A stretch of 64,000 nucleotides of DNA from Epiperipatus broadwayi. Its lineage: Eukaryota > Onychophora > Udeonychophora > Euonychophora > Peripatidae. How positions within the stretch are numbered: the stretch's first letter is position 1; every line of letters starts with the position of its first letter. The translations under genes were made by a program, and so were the position numbers. Under the pieces are notes generated by a model. That model worked only from the letters and a program-made list of their open reading frames with translations. It ran no database searches and was not told the origin of the DNA. Positions 22,705 to 34,884 of the stretch are shown piece after piece. Location: assembly GCA_028023455.1 (NCBI GenBank), contig JAQFVV010001060.1:56201-120200 (forward strand). The letters run 5' to 3'.

Positions 22705-24270
22705 AGGTAGTAAATGGCTTCTGGTATTTATTTTTGACATTGCTGACTGTTCATAAGATACTGATCTGCTCAAATTTTTTGTCAGTTAAAATACCAAAAC
22801 CAGCATAGAAGAATCTACATTATAAAAAAAATGCTAAAATAAATTATGATAACAATAAAATAGTGATGTAGCATGCCTTTTCTGAGGAAAACACCCAACA
22901 ATTTTTAATAATTATGAGAATTTTTATGTAATGTATTTATCGTCTTAATTTTAGAGCTATATCATATACTTTAATTATCTAACTTATCCTTCAGATATAA
23001 CTTTTTATGAACCTTAGCTAATGAGAAACTAATACAAAAGTTGTTTTGTGTATTCTATGCACTTTTGACAAATTCTATTTTAGAGAACATAGAAAGATTT
23101 TTTATATTGAATTGTACTTTAATTTGAACTAATTAGTTTTTAAATATGATTCTAGTTCTATCACCTAACTTCATTTTTAATATTCGGGCTTTTCAGAATT
23201 TAAATTTTATTTTTTATATATTTTAATGATGAAAAGTGATTCCATATTGTAAAATACATTGGTAGAGTGATGAACTATAGAACTCAAGAACAATGGAATT
23301 TTATCACATCCAATGCTCAAACATTTTTGTGAACTTCTCAGAAACAAACTATTTTATTATTTATTTATGCAAAAAATATTAAATTTATATTATACCTCCA
23401 ATTTATGAAAATGACAAAGAAAGAAGGTAAACATTTTGTTATAGTTTGAGAATAATGATTTACATTTAGTTATGGCACGTGCTTTCAGATTGAAAGTTTA
23501 ACATATTGTTTGCATTATTGTAATACTTAACTTTCTATTGCCACTTATCTTATGTGATAGAAATTTGTATTGTAATGTATTTAAAATCATAAAACTTTAT
23601 CTTCAGTCTTATTCAAGTAAATGTCTTAATTAAATAATAATTTTTGAAAATAATAATTTTAAAATGAACTATGTGAGCCAAATTATATACCAGTTTTTTG
23701 GTCTAAATTCTTTTAAAATACTTTTATTGTGCATATAGTGAAAAGTAATTGATTTCTAATTTACCTTTTATCTTATATGAAGTAGAAATTACTATTTACA
23801 CTTGTAACTGTAGTTATCTTCTTTCAACCAGATTGTAATAAGAATAGTGAAATTGATTAAATAAATCATGAGTCATACATTTTTTCATCTTGGCAAGATA
23901 TCTTTCTTTCAGAAACATTTTTGATTAGTTTCATCTTTGAATATTGATTTTACTTTCATGAGTGTGTATGATTTTTTATGTTCCTTAATTATGGATTGTT
24001 GCCTAATGTTTTCAAGTTTTTTTCTTATAATATTCATCATTTAAAAATATGCAAATAATTTTCTAAGTAAATATCTTTTTTATATATTGCTCAGTCACTA
24101 TTCTTATGGAAAAATCTATTTTCATAGACTTTAGTGCATTTATATTCATGTCTTTAATTTGAATTTAAAGTTCTAATATTATTCTGACTATTTTTTTCTT
24201 ATAACTTTCTCAAAACCAACTATATTACCTGTTCTAATATTGATTAGTAATTATAAATTGTAACCTTTAT
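22705..24270. other. AT-rich tract, nothing recognised
   Basis: No gene or repeat supported over about 1.5 kb. Confidence 0.45.
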
Positions 24271-24273
24271 TTG

Positions 24274-24390
24274 AACCATAACATTGGTTGCCAAAGAAAC
24301 AAATTGTAACCTTACAATGGGAGAGAAAATAGGATCAAACGCCATCACATTGGTTGCCAAATAACCACAATTGGAACCTTCCTAATGAGC
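24274..24390. repeat. Imperfect tandem repeat, period about 63 bp
   Basis: Two units share acattggttgccaaa and a following aattg-aacctt block (about 24279-24318 and 24346-24388). The attgtaaccttacaat in the first unit is the exact complement of attgtaaggttacaat near 31132-31147. Confidence 0.55.
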
Positions 24391-25024
24391 TATCACACCA
24401 TAGTGACTATGAATTTAATTTACCACAAATTATAAGTCCTCTTATAGACAAAATACAATATAATATAAACTCAAAATCTCAAGCTCTTATCAAAATCGTA
24501 TCTAAGGTTTTTTATTGAAATATTAGGTTCTTTTTAAATTTAAATCCTCATACTAGGTTTTTACTTTATCTATATCTCAGGATTGATGTTTCTATTTGAT
24601 ACGAAAAATAATTATTTATTCAATACTTGAACATTACTAAATATAATACCCATTTAAGTTCTTATATATTAAATATTTTATCTTCTTATTATGGTTCTGC
24701 AATCTTATATCCTATGTTTTAAAATGAATGAAAAAGCGAAAATATAAAATAACTAATTATCGGAATACTTCAGATAATCATTTAGCTAGCACTAAAACAG
24801 TCTTCGAATATTTTAAAATTTTTCTCATATGGATTTTTATCTTCATATTAATTTTCAACTTTTACATGTATAAGTTTTGTACAAAGTAATGAAAATAAAA
24901 ATAATGCATGAAGTAGAAAGGGTAATTTTATGTTACCCACTACATCATTAAATACATATTTCTCATTCTTTTTTATTTCATAAATAATTTCATATAAATA
25001 AAGATACAATAAAAGACCGATAAT

Positions 25025-25069
25025 CCCCAAGATTCATTTCATGCTGACTCAGCCCTCATCAGTTGGGCC
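25025..25069 (-). ncRNA. Hammerhead ribozyme, family 3 copy 1
   Basis: On the minus strand: stem I cccaa (25067-25063) pairs with ttggg (25030-25026); CTGATGA at 25062-25056; stem II with GCT/AGC pairs inside 25055-25041; GAAA at 25040-25037; stem III AT/AT with a two-base loop (25037-25032); C at 25031 completes the cleavage triplet ATC. All core residues are present. The two-pair stem III is the same minimal design as in family 1, and is known from Penelope-type hammerheads. Confidence 0.75.
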
Positions 25070-25432
25070 TGGTCATCATCTCTCATATTTATCTTTATTA
25101 CATGAAGATTATTTATGTAGAGCAAATGGTCTCATTTTTATTTTTAAGCATCAATTTACCCCACTCTCAACTTTTACGGTATCAACTTTTTGATAAAAAC
25201 GTAATGATTATTACTAATCATTTATTAAACTAGAGATTTTCTCTAGCACAGATATAAACTTTAATCCAAGTTAAAGATTAATATATCTGATTTTCAGCAC
25301 ACACACATGGCTATTTATGTTTCTCTTTCTCCCATACACAATACCCTTTTTATAGATTCTTTCATATTTCTTGATTCTTTTTTATTTCGTAAATAATTTC
25401 ATTTTAATAAAGATACAATAAAAGACAAATAA

Positions 25433-25477
25433 CCCAAGATGCATTTCATGCTGAACCAGAACTCATCAGTTGACCCA
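25433..25477 (-). ncRNA. Hammerhead ribozyme, family 3 copy 2
   Basis: CTGATGA at 25469-25463 (minus strand), stem II with CTG/CAG pairs, GAAA at 25447-25444, stem III AT/AT with loop GC, cleavage triplet ending at C 25438. Stem I is tcaa (25473-25470) with ttgg (25437-25434), including one G·T wobble. The core is intact although stem I is a little weaker than in copy 1. Confidence 0.7.
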
Positions 25478-25569
25478 GGTCATTATCTCTCATATATATC
25501 TTTATTACATGAAGAATATTGATGTAAGGCAAATTGATTCATTTATATTTTCAAGCGTCAATTTACTCC

Positions 25570-26200
25570 TCTCCCATTAAATACACTTGTAATAAGAATA
25601 TTCTAACATAATATATATTTTAAAATAATGCAGATATTAAATAAATATTAAATAAATTGAATACGCAAATTTAATGTGAATTTTGAAATGTACTCTCAGA
25701 TACCATAATGTTTAATAAAACATTATTAAATTACATTTTCTGAATAAATGGATGGTAGCAATGGATATATGACTATTTATTAATAATAAAATAATTATTT
25801 ACAAAATAGTAATATTTTAATACAAAAAATATTGACAAAAAGGAGTAACTTTAGTATTATAAATTATACTGACATAAATATATGTCTAATCAAAATAAGA
25901 CTAATTTTCTTCTGAGTAATCTCTATAAAGTTATAAGTATAGCAGGAAGTTATCACACTTTAATTTCTGACACTATCTAATAATTATGGATACAGAATAT
26001 TAGATACATATGACTATACACAGGCCACTAAAGATGATATTAAAATTGTAATACCAACATTTAAAAATCAGCATGGAAACATAATTGTAATTATATTGCC
26101 AAGATAACTAGATATTGCCCAAAGATAATTATAAATGTTTCATTTTATTAATGCATATGAAGGACTGAATAATAAAAAGTTCAGTATTAACAATAAACTA
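25570..26200. other. AT-rich tract, nothing recognised
   Basis: No gene or repeat supported. Confidence 0.45.
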
Positions 26201-26204
26201 ACAT

Positions 26205-26790
26205 TAAAAACAGGCAAAACTCACTATACATATTGCCACTCACAGCAAGTTACAGTAATCAATGGATGCCAGAAGGCTTGTGCCTAAAATCCTCATCTAG
26301 TCCCTACTCATCCAACATCCACAGACTAGTTTCTGGCTTTTGGTCTTCATCAGTGAAGAGCCTTGGATCTATAAGCACTGCACCTAGATCTTAGGATCTA
26401 ATGCAACTCTCCAGCAGCCATCTTTTATCTCTATTTAACTACAAAACTATGAGTCTTAAATTGAAAATACCTTCATATTTTAAAGCCAAGATCATTAGCT
26501 TATATAATCATATAGGCCTGAACTCACTTTAGTACCTATACATTTTGGTGTTTTGGGTTCTTTAATAACTAAAGCCACCACTATCCTATTAAGCAGGATT
26601 GGTTTTAAGCCCATAAACATCACATGATCACCATTTCTTATGCTTGCTTATAACTGTTATTAAAACAGGCAAAATTCACTATACATATTACCACTCCCAG
26701 CAAGCTATATGGGGATTTTATGCACGTGCCTTCAGGCAACTAAAGCTACGAAATTGGGATCATGCGATGTTTCTCTCTTCATAACTACAA
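26205..26790 (-). repeat. Family 1 repeat, one full unit plus a partial tandem unit
   Basis: One complete unit runs from caggcaaaac (26211) to the next caggcaaaat (26666), a period of 455 bp. The second unit breaks off after about 120 bp. On the minus strand the unit contains a hammerhead (26316-26360) but no ORF. Direct head-to-tail joining of units matches an origin from a multimeric or circular RNA template. Other copies are at 27.25-28.13, 36.72-36.87 and 47.11-48.06 kb. Confidence 0.75.
26316..26360 (-). ncRNA. Hammerhead ribozyme, family 1 (26.3 kb)
   Basis: Minus strand: stem I ctcttca (26360-26354), CTGATGA 26353-26347, GAAA 26333-26330, stem III AC/GT with loop TA, and the canonical triplet GTC ending at 26324. 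The 3' strand of stem I (tgtgga) pairs with one T·T mismatch. Stem II (agaccaaaagcca) is weakened by a base change compared with other copies (aggccacaagcca). Confidence 0.6.
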
Positions 26791-26799
26791 CCTAAACAA

Positions 26800-27250
26800 A
26801 TGTAATCCGCTAAATAGAAATTGGGGGATTTGGGAAGTTCCCAAGGTTTAAAATTCCCAAGGGGAACCAAAAAGCTAAAGGCAACATAGATAGTGAGAAA
26901 TAAATGACTCTTGTAACTTGACCTGGCAGTGCCAAAGCAAGTAAGTCATGCTCTCTCTCATGGAGGGAATTAACAAATACAATAGTAATGGAAACAAGAC
27001 AACTATAGTGCTGAAATTACTACCTGTCTCCTACCAGCATATCAATTAATAAATGAACAAAGCAAGGATTTATTAATACATGGAAAAAGTAACTTGCACA
27101 CATATTCATAAGCACAATAACATGTATATTTGGTCTAAAAATATATGTAAATGTAAGCACTATACTTGCAAAGCAATATCACATTAAAAATTTTTAATAG
27201 ATATCTCCATTCACACACTGACTTCCAAACAGTCCATTCACACATACTAA
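26800..27250. other. Unassigned spacer between family 1 copies
   Basis: No ORF of note. Contains a purine-rich patch at 26815-26885 (gggggatttgggaagttccc). Nothing else is recognised. Confidence 0.4.
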
Positions 27251-28130
27251 ATATAAAAAAACAGACAAAACTCTCCATACAGTAGTGACAATTGGTGCAA
27301 GCCAGAGTAATCAATGGATTCCAGAAGGCTTGTACATAAAATTCTTACCTAGTGCCTATTCATCCAATATCCTGAGATTAGTTTCTGGCTTGTGGCCTTC
27401 ATCAGTGAAAAGCCTTGAGTCTGAGAGCACTGCACCTAGATCTAAGTATCTAGTGCAACCCTCCAACAACCATTTTTATCTCTATTTAACTACAAAACAA
27501 TGATAATATAATTGAAAACAATATTATTTTCAACCTAAGCTCATTAGTGTATACAGTCATATAGGTCTGAACTCAGTTCAGTACCCTCAGTTCAGTACCC
27601 ATACATTTTGGTGCATTTGGATTTTTAATAACCATAGATCCCTCTTTCCTACAATGCAGGATTGATATTAAACCACCAAATATCACATAATGCTATGGTC
27701 ATTAAAAAAAAACAAAAACATCAAAATGTATGGGTATTGAACTGAGTTAAGACCTATATGACTATATAAGCTAATGAGCTTAAATTGAAAATATTATTGT
27801 CTTTTTAATTTCATTCTCATGGTTTTGTAATTAAGTAGAGATAAAGTTGGCTGCTGGAGGGTTGCATTAGATCCTAAGATTTAGGTGAAGTGCTCTCAGA
27901 TCCAAAGTTTTTTCACCGATGAAGGCCACAAGCCAGAAACTGGTCTGGGGATATTAGATGAGTAGGCACTAGATAGGGATTTTATGCATAAGCCTTCTGG
28001 CATTCATTGTTTATTCTGAATTGCACTTAGTGGCACTACTGTATGGAGAGTTTTTGCCTGTTTTAATAACAGTTATGAACAAGCATAATAAATAGTGACC
28101 ATGTGATGTTTGGTGGTTTAATACCAAATA
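27250..28130. repeat. Family 1 foldback: two units in opposite orientation
   Basis: 27250-about 27690 is a minus-oriented unit and about 27700-28130 a plus-oriented unit, giving arms of roughly 400 bp that are inverted complements (ends caaaactctccatacagtag and ctactgtatggagagttttt). Each arm holds a decayed hammerhead. In the left one (about 27371-27412, minus) the GTC triplet is ATC and stem III is disrupted; in the right one (27909-27951, plus) CTGATGA is CCGATGA. The element is a large hairpin former with no coding capacity; the open frame at 27285-27503 is just the unit read through. Confidence 0.8.
27909..27951 (+). ncRNA. Hammerhead ribozyme relic, family 1 (27.9 kb)
   Basis: CCGATGA at about 27916-27922 (one core change), stem II aggccacaagcca with GGC/GCC pairs, GAAA at about 27936-27939, stem III AC/GT with loop TG, triplet GTC, and stem I ttttca with tggga-type wobble pairs. 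Apart from the core change the fold is complete. Confidence 0.5.
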
Positions 28131-28134
28131 TAAA

Positions 28135-29055
28135 AAAAAAATGTTTTTATCTGTGCACAGTTTTATACTTTATTATCCTGGAATAAAATTCTGAGAACAC
28201 TCAATAATTTATAATTAAAAAATAAAGAATATTTTTCTTATCAAATTTCTTGGTGACATGTATATTATTATAAATATACCTTATAATGTACCACATATAA
28301 AATAATAATTAGTTATGCATAAATAATATAACTATAACAATAATAATAAACATATATCATTTTCATTTACTTGTTTTACCCCATTTGACTAAGCAGAGCA
28401 TTGAAAGTTTTTTCATTATTTAAAATGAAAATAAACCTCTTTAACTGAGGAATCCATTTATTGTTCCACTTAGCAAAATTTAATTTAGTTTTTATTAATA
28501 TACAGGAAACAAATGAACAGCAAACATTTGAAAGTAGGAATTTCTTGAAAAATAAATTGTCTAAAATTTTAATTTTTAAATGGTGAGAAGCAGATCCAGA
28601 AAGATTAATAAAAAACAGGTAACACACAGTTCAATAATAAACTTCAAACATTATTTTTAGCAACATTAAAACACAAAGTAAATTCAAATTATTTCTTTCT
28701 TTTTGTAGAGCTATAAAATATACTTTCAATAAATAAATGAATGAATTATTATGATGCTAAGATGTCATGTTATTTGTTTTTGAAGTAATGCAGGTATGCA
28801 ATGTATTTTCCAAAATATTAAGAAAATAAATCTTAATAATATTCGCTCTCATTATTGCATTCATTTGGTTAACTAAAGATATAATAATGTTCAAAATTGA
28901 TTCTGATAAAATAATAACTATATTTCAGTTATTAAATAATTCACATATAAATTTCTTTTTTCCTAAAATAAGACATTTAGCAAAATATAACAGGAAATAT
29001 CATTAATAATAGTAATTAGCACATATTTAAATAAATAAATCTTTACATAATGGAA
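28135..29055. other. AT-rich tract, nothing recognised
   Basis: A minus-strand open frame of 83 codons (28376-28627) has chance composition and no recognisable motif. No repeat was identified. Confidence 0.4.
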
Positions 29056-29057
29056 TA

Positions 29058-29795
29058 TTAACCTTTCAATAGGGTTCAACACATTGCTGTATCAAAGGCT
29101 TTGGATCACTCTAAATCGGATATTTTTTGAGCTATGGTGACGTATTTATACCCGTTGGAATCTTTAGAAAAAGTTCTGTAAGATGCTGCCATCTCTTGAA
29201 TTATTTTACAAGTAAAAAATCAATATTAGAAGAGATTTAAGTTGAACAAAAGAAGAAGGCAAATGCTGATTAGTTGGATAATCTATTCTCAATTCTTATT
29301 GGCTGATCACCACTGAAAATGAAAATATATGTTTTAGAGTGTTTTTTTTTTTGTTATTTTTCGTACATATTATAGATTATCTGTTGAAAATTTAGTTATT
29401 TTACAAAAGTAGTAAGGTTTTATTAAAAAATTATATACTTTACACGATTGTAAATTAAAAATTTTACTAAAAAATTGTTTAAAAATTCATAACGTTAAAT
29501 CTGGGAGGGATATAAATGACGTTTACATTGCTTGTAATTCACTCGTAATGTTTTCTTTCATTTTTCTGCTTTTGAATATTTCTATGAAATACAAATAAAA
29601 ATATATTTTTAAAAAAACATTCATTTTCTTTGCTAACATTACAAATAATTAATATACTTTTTAAAAACAAAACTAAAATGAATATATATTAAAAGATAAA
29701 AATATTTCTATCAAAGAATTTGTCAATTGACCAATTAAAATGTTCAGAGTTTTACCTCTGTTGGCCAATAATGAAGTGTCCTACGGAAAGGTTAA
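29058..29795. mobile_element. Candidate non-autonomous piggyBac-type element, TTAA flanked
   Basis: Left end: TTAA (29058-29061) then cctttcaatagg. Right end: cctacggaaagg then TTAA (29792-29795). The terminal inverted repeats match in about 11 of 13 positions immediately inside a TTAA on both sides. TTAA duplication and CCYTT-type ends are hallmarks of piggyBac transposons. The 730-bp interior has no transposase, so it would depend on an enzyme made elsewhere. Minus-strand ORF 29806-30045 lies outside and looks spurious. Confidence 0.55.
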
Positions 29796-29799
29796 TAAA

Positions 29800-31575
29800 A
29801 TGGTATTATGGAAAAAGTTCTAAATTAAGTAAAAATCTATAGAAATGATAAATTAAGTATATGTATAACTTTATATGGATTAGCAGTCTCCAGTAGATGT
29901 CAAATTCAGAACACCCTGAAATCTCCTTCACAACAATACAGTTTTTTGCATTTTTTTTCCCAATGAGATGTTGTTTGCAGACAAGTAAACATGTACTGGT
30001 AGAGTAGACTTGCTTGAATAACTTCACATGTTTTTGCAACAACATTGTTTAACTGATAGAATAATAAGTATTTAAAAATTATTAACTAAATTGAATAAAA
30101 AAATCGTTTGTGAAACAATTGAGAAGTAGAAATGATTTTATTTTTCCAGTTTTTTTTCTGTTAAAATGTGTATATATTTGTTATTTTATTGTAAAGTTTG
30201 TCAGATACTTTTAATTAATCAATCACTAATTAGTATTTGGTTGGGATTATTGAAACTGATTATCATTTTTAACCTTTTGTTAATCAGGTTGCATAATTAT
30301 GGATTTGGTTTTGATTTTTTACTACTTAAGATACTTAGGAATAGATTTAAACACATGACATTTGGACAGTGAAAATAACTAAAATATAAATAATTTTATT
30401 AACTTTATTTAATTACCAAATAAAATCATTTATTTATTTAAAACAATGTTTGTACTTTAAAATATATATTTTTTTCTTGAGATTATCATTAAATTATTTA
30501 ATGTTAAAATACCCATTTATAAAATATATTATTTTTAAAGAAAATTAATACTTTTAAATAATTCAATTTAAACTTTTCTTTTTTAACACACATGCACAAA
30601 TATTTTCACACACATGTATACTTGCCATAATTAAGAAAACCAGAAAATTTACTGCAAATTAATAATTAATATTTTAAAAAAAACAGCAATTAAATTTGCT
30701 TACCAAAACTCATTTAAGATTAAACCTCTTTCTAACTAGATTTTCTTAAGCTTAACACATTAAATTTTAATTTTAAATAGATATTACATGAATGTAATTA
30801 CTATTTTAAATGGATTATAAAACATATCAATAAATAATATTTTGACAAATAACAAAACAAAAACTTTGGCTCTTAATTTGAAATTAACTTTTATCCAAGT
30901 TTAACTTATCAACTTTGGATTTTAAGTAATTATTAAATCAGTTAAATGATGTTTTTTTAGCAATTATCATTCAAATAAATTTAACAAAATGTTTTATAAA
31001 TAATTTAGAATATCTAGTTAATATTTTACAAAACTTAAACATAATAAACTTTATTTATTAAAAAAATATATTTCATTGAGTTTTTTTAAACATTTAAAGT
31101 ACTATATAATATATTTAACCCTTAGGGGCTAATTGTAAGGTTACAATATATATATATATATATATATAACAAAAAACCTACCCCCCTTAAAAAAAAAAAA
31201 AATAAACATATAATTTTATTTTTTATTATTTTTAAGTTTATTATTTTGTTGTTATATTTTTTTAATTTTTGTGGTAAGATTTTTTTTTTTATATATTGTA
31301 ATGGTCAATTTATAAACACATTATTATGATTATCACTCTTACTAGAGAGTGCCACTAGATTCATAATGCAGACTAGTATTTACTTAGAAAAATATCCTAA
31401 AAATTTCTAAGCATTTTATATCACAACTAGTACATATTTTTATATCTAAATTGGATATAAGACTCCCAATCTAGCTCTTATCCTGCAAAGCTTTTGTTCT
31501 GATATGAATTAAAATACAAATATTTCGTTTTTGAAAAATTAATTACTTCATACTCCGAGATAAATATAAGCCATT
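29800..31575. other. AT-rich tract with microsatellites
   Basis: No supported gene. A second TTAACCCTTAGGGG motif near 31115-31128 looks like a lone piggyBac-type end, followed by the palindromic attgtaaggttacaat and a (TA)n run at 31146-31168. Poly-A and poly-T runs are frequent at 31180-31290. Confidence 0.45.
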
Positions 31576-34500
31576 ACTGATATCATCATTCATCTTCATC
31601 AATCATTATCAATCCACTGCAGGATGAAGGTCTCTCCAAGTTTAATCCATCTTCTTCGATCTTTAGCTTCTCTTCTCCTCATCACCCCTGCACACTTTCT
31701 TATTTCATCCATCCATCTCACATGTGGTCTCCTTCTGGGTCTTTTACAATCTCTTGGAATCCAGTTTACAATTTCAATTGTCCATATATTATCATCTCTT
31801 CTAGCAATATGTCCAGCCCAACTCCACTTCAATCTTTTAATTTTTTCAATGAGGTCAGTAACACCTGTTTGTTCTCTTACCCATACATTGCATTATTGAT
31901 CTCTTCTTGTTACTCCCAACATACATCTCTACATACTTTTTTGAGTGGTCTGAAGTCTCTGTATTGCTCTTCTATTGAGTGTCCAAGTCTCATACCCATA
32001 AGTAAGAACTGATAAAACACATTTGTTAAAAACCTTTCTTTTCAAACTCATAGGCATATTTCCTTTTAGTATCAAGTTATTTCTACCAAAAGCACTCCAA
32101 CCAAGTTTAATTCTATGATTAATTTCCTCCATTACGTTTTCGTCTGTATTAATAATCTGACCAAGGTATTTGTAACTGTTAACTTCTTCTAATTCATCAT
32201 AATTAATCTTTATTTACATATTTTAAGCAAATCAATTAAACATTACTTTAGTCTTTTTAACATTTATCTTTAGTCCTACTTTTTTACTTTCATCTGATAA
32301 CTCCTGCAAAATTTCCTGCAGCTCTGAAGCATTATTTGAAAAAACAACTACATCATCTGAGAAATCTAAATGACTTAAATAATCTTCATTTACTTTCACT
32401 CCTTTAGTTTCCCATTTTAATCCACAAAATACTTCTTGCAGCACTGCTGTAAAAAGTTTTGGAGATATGGAGTCACCTTGTCTTACACCTTTCTCAATGT
32501 TAACTTTCCCAGTATCATTATGTAATCTAATTGTTGCTGTTGCATTTTTATAAATATTCTTTAAAATATGACAATATCCTGGATCTATATTTTGATGATC
32601 CAATGCTTTAATCACTGAAGAAATGTTTATAGAATCAAATGCCTTTTCATAATCTACAAATCCAAAACATAATGACAACTCATATTCATTTGTCCTTTCT
32701 ATAACTTCTCTCAATACCTGAATATGATCTACTGTACTAAAACCACTTTTAAATCCAGCTTGTTCTCTTGGTAGGTGGAAATCCAATGTTCTCTGTAGAC
32801 GAGTTGTAATTATCTTGGTAAAAATTTTATATAAAACTGATAAAAGGCTGATAGGTCTGTAATTTCTAATATCTTCTTTATCACCTTTTTTAAATATTAA
32901 TATTATTACTGCATTCTTCCAATCATCTAATACGTCTTTATCATTTAGACATTTAGTATATAACTTTGCTAAAAAAATTTCTGTTTCTTCACCTGCTTCT
33001 TTTAATATATCAATTATAATTCCATCAATACCTGGAGCCTTTCCTTTCTTCATACATTTAATTGCATTTCTCACTTCTTCATTTAATATTCTGGGCAATT
33101 CGGAAGATGTAATAGATATAGGAGGTACTTGTTCTTTATTACTATATAATTCTTGATAAAAATTTTCTACCAATTTCATGATGTCATCTCTCTTTTTAGT
33201 AATAATTCCATCTTTTTTTCTTATTGCAGATATAAATTTTCTACCAATACCAAAATGTTGTTTTACATTCTTAAGACTTTTATTTTCTTCTACAGCTTTT
33301 CTTGTTAGTTCACAGTTATACTTTCTTATATCATTTTCAACTCTTTTCCGCACCATTTTACAAAATTCGAGATATTCAATTCTTTTTAATGCATCATTTT
33401 TGTATATCTTCATATTTCTTCTTTTCTTCATAAATTCTCTAGTCTCAGTAGAAATTTTATTGGTCAATTGCTGCTTTTTTCTACCAGCTATCTATCTTGC
33501 AGTTTTTAAAAGTGTATCAGTTATTTTCATATTAATTTCATTCAAATCTGAATCATGTTCAAAATCTACTAATACTTGAAACCGATTTTTAAGTTCTAAT
33601 TTAAATTCATTAGAATGTTTCTGAAGATTAGGAATATCAACTGTAAATATTGTTTTTCTTAACAATTTTTGTCTTTCTAGTTTTACATTAACACGTATCT
33701 TGCATCTTACTAATCGATGATCACTTCCTGTGTTAAATCTATTAAGAACATTACAATCTTGAAATATGTATTTCCTGTTAGTCAAAATATAATCCAATTC
33801 TGCTGTACCTTCATTTGGAGTCTACCATGTTCATTTTCTTTTAGCATTTTTCTCAAAAAAAGAATTCATAATATAAAGTTTTTCTTTTTCTGCAAACTCC
33901 ACAAGTCTATGTCCTCTCTCATTTCTATTACCATAACCAAAATTACCTACAGCACTTTTATCTTTCATTTGTTTACCAATTCTAGCATTAAAGTCTCCCA
34001 TAACAATTTTAAAATGTTGTTTTCTCTGATCAAAAGCCTTTTGTACATCCATATAAAACTCTTCTACTACTTCATCACTATGAGAACTTGTTGGGGCACA
34101 AACCTGAATTATCTGCATTTGGTATCTGCTATTAAGTTGTATAACTAATCTTGCCACTCTGTATAATACACCATCAATCTCCACAATATTGTTCTTCCAC
34201 TTTTTCTTTATAATGAATCCTACTCCACTTGTATTTTCAATATTTGTGCCTTTATAATAGAATATATGCCCACTTTTTAAATCAATTGTCTCTTCACCTT
34301 TTCTTCTAACTTCACAAAGTCCAATAATATCCCATTTAATATAAGAGAGTTCTTTTAATTCTTGCAATATTCCTTCACTTGAAAGTGATCTGCAGTTGTA
34401 AGTACCTAAATAAAAAGTTATCATCAAATGGCAGCCTGTGTCCACAATCAGGGGATTCTTAGCACCCTCCACCTTCGGCCACCAACTGCTGCCTTGGTTG

Positions 34501-34884
34501 GTGACTTTACAACCTCCTGGGAATAAGGGCCATGCATTATTTTTGTCTGTCATAATTGTATATATGTATTGGAAAAATATTTATCATTTACACAAACATT
34601 CATTCTGCCCTATCAGGCATTGAGAAGACAGACCATGGTGTTTCTTGATCTTAAACTTAGAGGTAAAAAGCCAATATACTCACCACACTGGGTAATGCGT
34701 GTTGGTGAGCAGCCCATCCATGTTCGTATACTATATGAATAAACACATAGTAATAACAGCTGCAATGACAAGAACGTATGGAGTGGACATTAGGAATTTG
34801 CCCTGCTCAGTTCCTTTAAGGCCTTCAAAAGGAATCAAAGGGTCTCCTTTCAGTTAATAGCAAACTCCCTTCTGCAGCCCATTA

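Larger units (their letters stand above)
24950..25560 (-). repeat. Family 3 tandem repeat, 407-bp period, with two hammerheads
   Basis: The block around 24951-25160 is repeated at about 25360-25560 in the same orientation. The predicted ribozyme cleavage sites (25030/25031 and 25437/25438, minus strand) are exactly 407 bp apart. Self-cleavage at both sites would release a 407-nt RNA with the right ends for circularisation. This dimer layout is typical of retrozymes and of Penelope-type terminal repeats. No coding sequence lies between the sites. Confidence 0.7.

Noticed and set aside
31624-34623. Plus-strand open frames (for example 31624-31899, 31722-32012, 33178-33579, 33717-34148)
   Set aside because: They are antisense to LINE copy D and carry no independent motif; the same frames reappear antisense to copies B and E.
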